Source: Phytophthora sp. 'mugwort'
Taxonomy: Eukaryota; Oomycota; Peronosporomycetes; Peronosporales; Peronosporaceae
DNA: 64,000 bases
Direction: 5' to 3'
NCBI GenBank assembly: GCA_033558025.1
Contig: JAUCEF010000010.1
Coordinates: forward strand, 583,001-647,000
Shown here: positions 62,801 through 64,000 of the stretch, piece by piece
How the letters are laid out: the number at the start of each line of letters is the position of its first letter
Numbering within the stretch: position 1 is the stretch's first letter
Notes under the pieces: generated by a model
What the model saw: the letters and a program-made list of their open reading frames with translations, nothing else
Databases searched by the model: none
What the model was told of the DNA's origin: nothing
Position numbers and translations under genes: made by a program

Positions 62801-64000
62801 GACCCATCCGTCACAGCAAAGTTTGCAATCACGCTCTGCTTCTTTACGGATTTCTTCTTGCGGCTCGCTGTGCCACTGAAAGTCCAAAATCGATGTTCAA
62901 GTGTCGCGCGAATCACTTCGGTGGTGTTCTTGGCCATGCCGAAATCCTTGTGTCCTGGTCCCACGACATTGTGAATCCTGATCTAGTATAAATCCGGGAG
63001 AAAACAAGTTGCATCCAGCTTGCGGGACATAAAGCACGTCTTCCAGTCGCTGTCTTCCATGCCCTGCAGTGCCGTAAAATACTCCTTGCAGGCGACGATG
63101 TGAGCGTTTGCACCAGTGTCGAAATACGATTGACTTGAGTCATAGTCATGCTGTCGCTCAGCCCAGGCGATGTGCTCCGGCATGAACTTGTTCACCTCGC
63201 CCTCGGTTTTCGACTTCAGTAGGTAAATCTTCACATGGCAAGAAAATCTGTCCATCACAGCAAGGACAGCTGAGTACTGTGAGCCGTTACTCAGTCCTGG
63301 TATGGACAGATCTGCGAAGATCATGTCATTCATCTTCTGGATGGGCCTATCGAGCTTCTTCCTAAATGGCTGCTTGCCGAAATGACAGTCTGCACAGTCG
63401 AACTTCCCGCGGCGCTAAGCATTATGCGCTTGGCCATGCCGTGATCGACCATCGGTCTGATGTACTCGGGGCATATATGAGCCAATCGCTCGTACCAGAC
63501 ATCAATATCTTCGACCCATCCGTCACAGCAAAGTTTGCAATCACGCTCTGCTTCTTTACGGATTTCTTCTTGCGGCTCGCTGTGCCACTGAAAGTCCAAA
63601 ATCGATGTTCATGTGTCGCGCGAATCACTTCGGTGGTGTTCTTGGCCATGCCGAAAATCCTCGTGTCCTGGTCCCACGACATTGTGAATCCTGATCTAGT
63701 ATAAATCCGGGAGAAAACAAGTTGCATCCAGCTTGCGGGACATAAAGCACGTCTTCCAGTCGCTGTCTTCCATGCCCTGCAGTGCCGTAAAATACTCCTT
63801 GCAGGCGACGATGTGAGCGTTTGCACCAGTGTCGAAATACGATTGACTTGAGTCATAGTCATGCTGTCGCTCAGCCCAGGCGATGTGCTCCGGCATGAAC
63901 TTGTTCACCTCGCCCTCGGTTTTCGACTTCAGTAGGTAAATCTTCACATGGCAAGAAAATCTGTCCATCACAGCAAGGACAGCTGAGTACTGTGAGCCGT

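Larger units (their letters stand above)
50947..64000 (-). repeat. Satellite array block 4 (about 18 units, runs off the window)
   Basis: 13 kb of tandem units with 712-type, 713-type and mosaic copies. Mosaics start at 54820 (713-type markers but no extra A) and at 61941, 62654 and 63366 (extra A or TTCAAGTG combined with 712-type neighbours). The unit at 62654 has the aaatccttgtg allele otherwise seen only in the first 11 kb. A unit at 61229 has CGCACGTACC for CGCTCGTACC. The last unit is cut by the window end. Confidence 0.97.

Noticed and set aside
1..64000. CRISPR array or bacterial repeat region
   Set aside because: Units are about 700 bp and directly adjacent without unique spacers; LTR retrotransposons show a eukaryotic genome.
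1..64000. The array as a pure assembly artefact
   Set aside because: Units carry distinct linked SNPs, mosaics and private indels, and phase is kept exactly across four insertions with proper target-site duplications. True copy number still cannot be judged from the sequence alone.

Overview
The window is almost entirely repetitive DNA from a eukaryote, most likely an oomycete (Phytophthora-like). It contains no host single-copy gene, rRNA or tRNA that I can recognise. About 45 kb is one head-to-tail satellite array of roughly 63 units, each 712 or 713 bp (one is 711). The array runs off both ends of the window. Four full-length Ty1/copia LTR retrotransposons, about 19 kb in total, have landed in it.

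Layout: satellite 1-4999; copia element A (+) 5000-9729; satellite 9730-12209; copia element B (+) 12210-17002; a 134-bp satellite remnant 17003-17136; copia element C (-) 17137-21903; satellite 21904-46257; copia element D (-) 46258-50946; satellite 50947-64000. Each element has two LTRs, a 5-bp target-site duplication, a primer-binding site and a purine tract. When the elements and one copy of each duplication are subtracted, the satellite phase continues exactly (712, 713 and 712 bp across the A, B+C and D insertions). All four are therefore simple insertions into a pre-existing array.

The satellite unit is itself a piece of a copia pol gene, read on the minus strand. In order it holds the protease active site (DTGA), the LYVP motif, the GAG-pre-integrase domain with its CxxC, and the start of the integrase core up to an 'AWAERQ' motif. 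That motif is joined directly to the protease of the next unit. Every unit I compared carries the same frame breaks between these motifs, so the fragment appears to have been dead before it was amplified. Its motifs differ from those of the four resident elements, so its parent is a third copia lineage with no complete copy here.

The elements form two families. A and C share 342-344 bp LTRs (TATT...TCA). B and D share 354/313 bp LTRs (TGTTGTC...CCTTTT). Each encodes a single Gag-Pol frame (UBN2-like Gag, CCHC knuckle, protease, integrase, reverse transcriptase, RNase H). C is open throughout with LTRs that read as identical, but its integrase has Asn in place of the second catalytic Asp. A looks open but hides two compensating deletions. 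B and D each have one frameshift between reverse transcriptase and RNase H. In both families the primer-binding site matches the anticodon arm of initiator tRNA-Met, and the Gag start codon lies inside it.

The oomycete assignment rests mainly on a match of the B/D LTR to the oomycete Inr+FPR core promoter and on the copia protein style. It is an inference, not proof.
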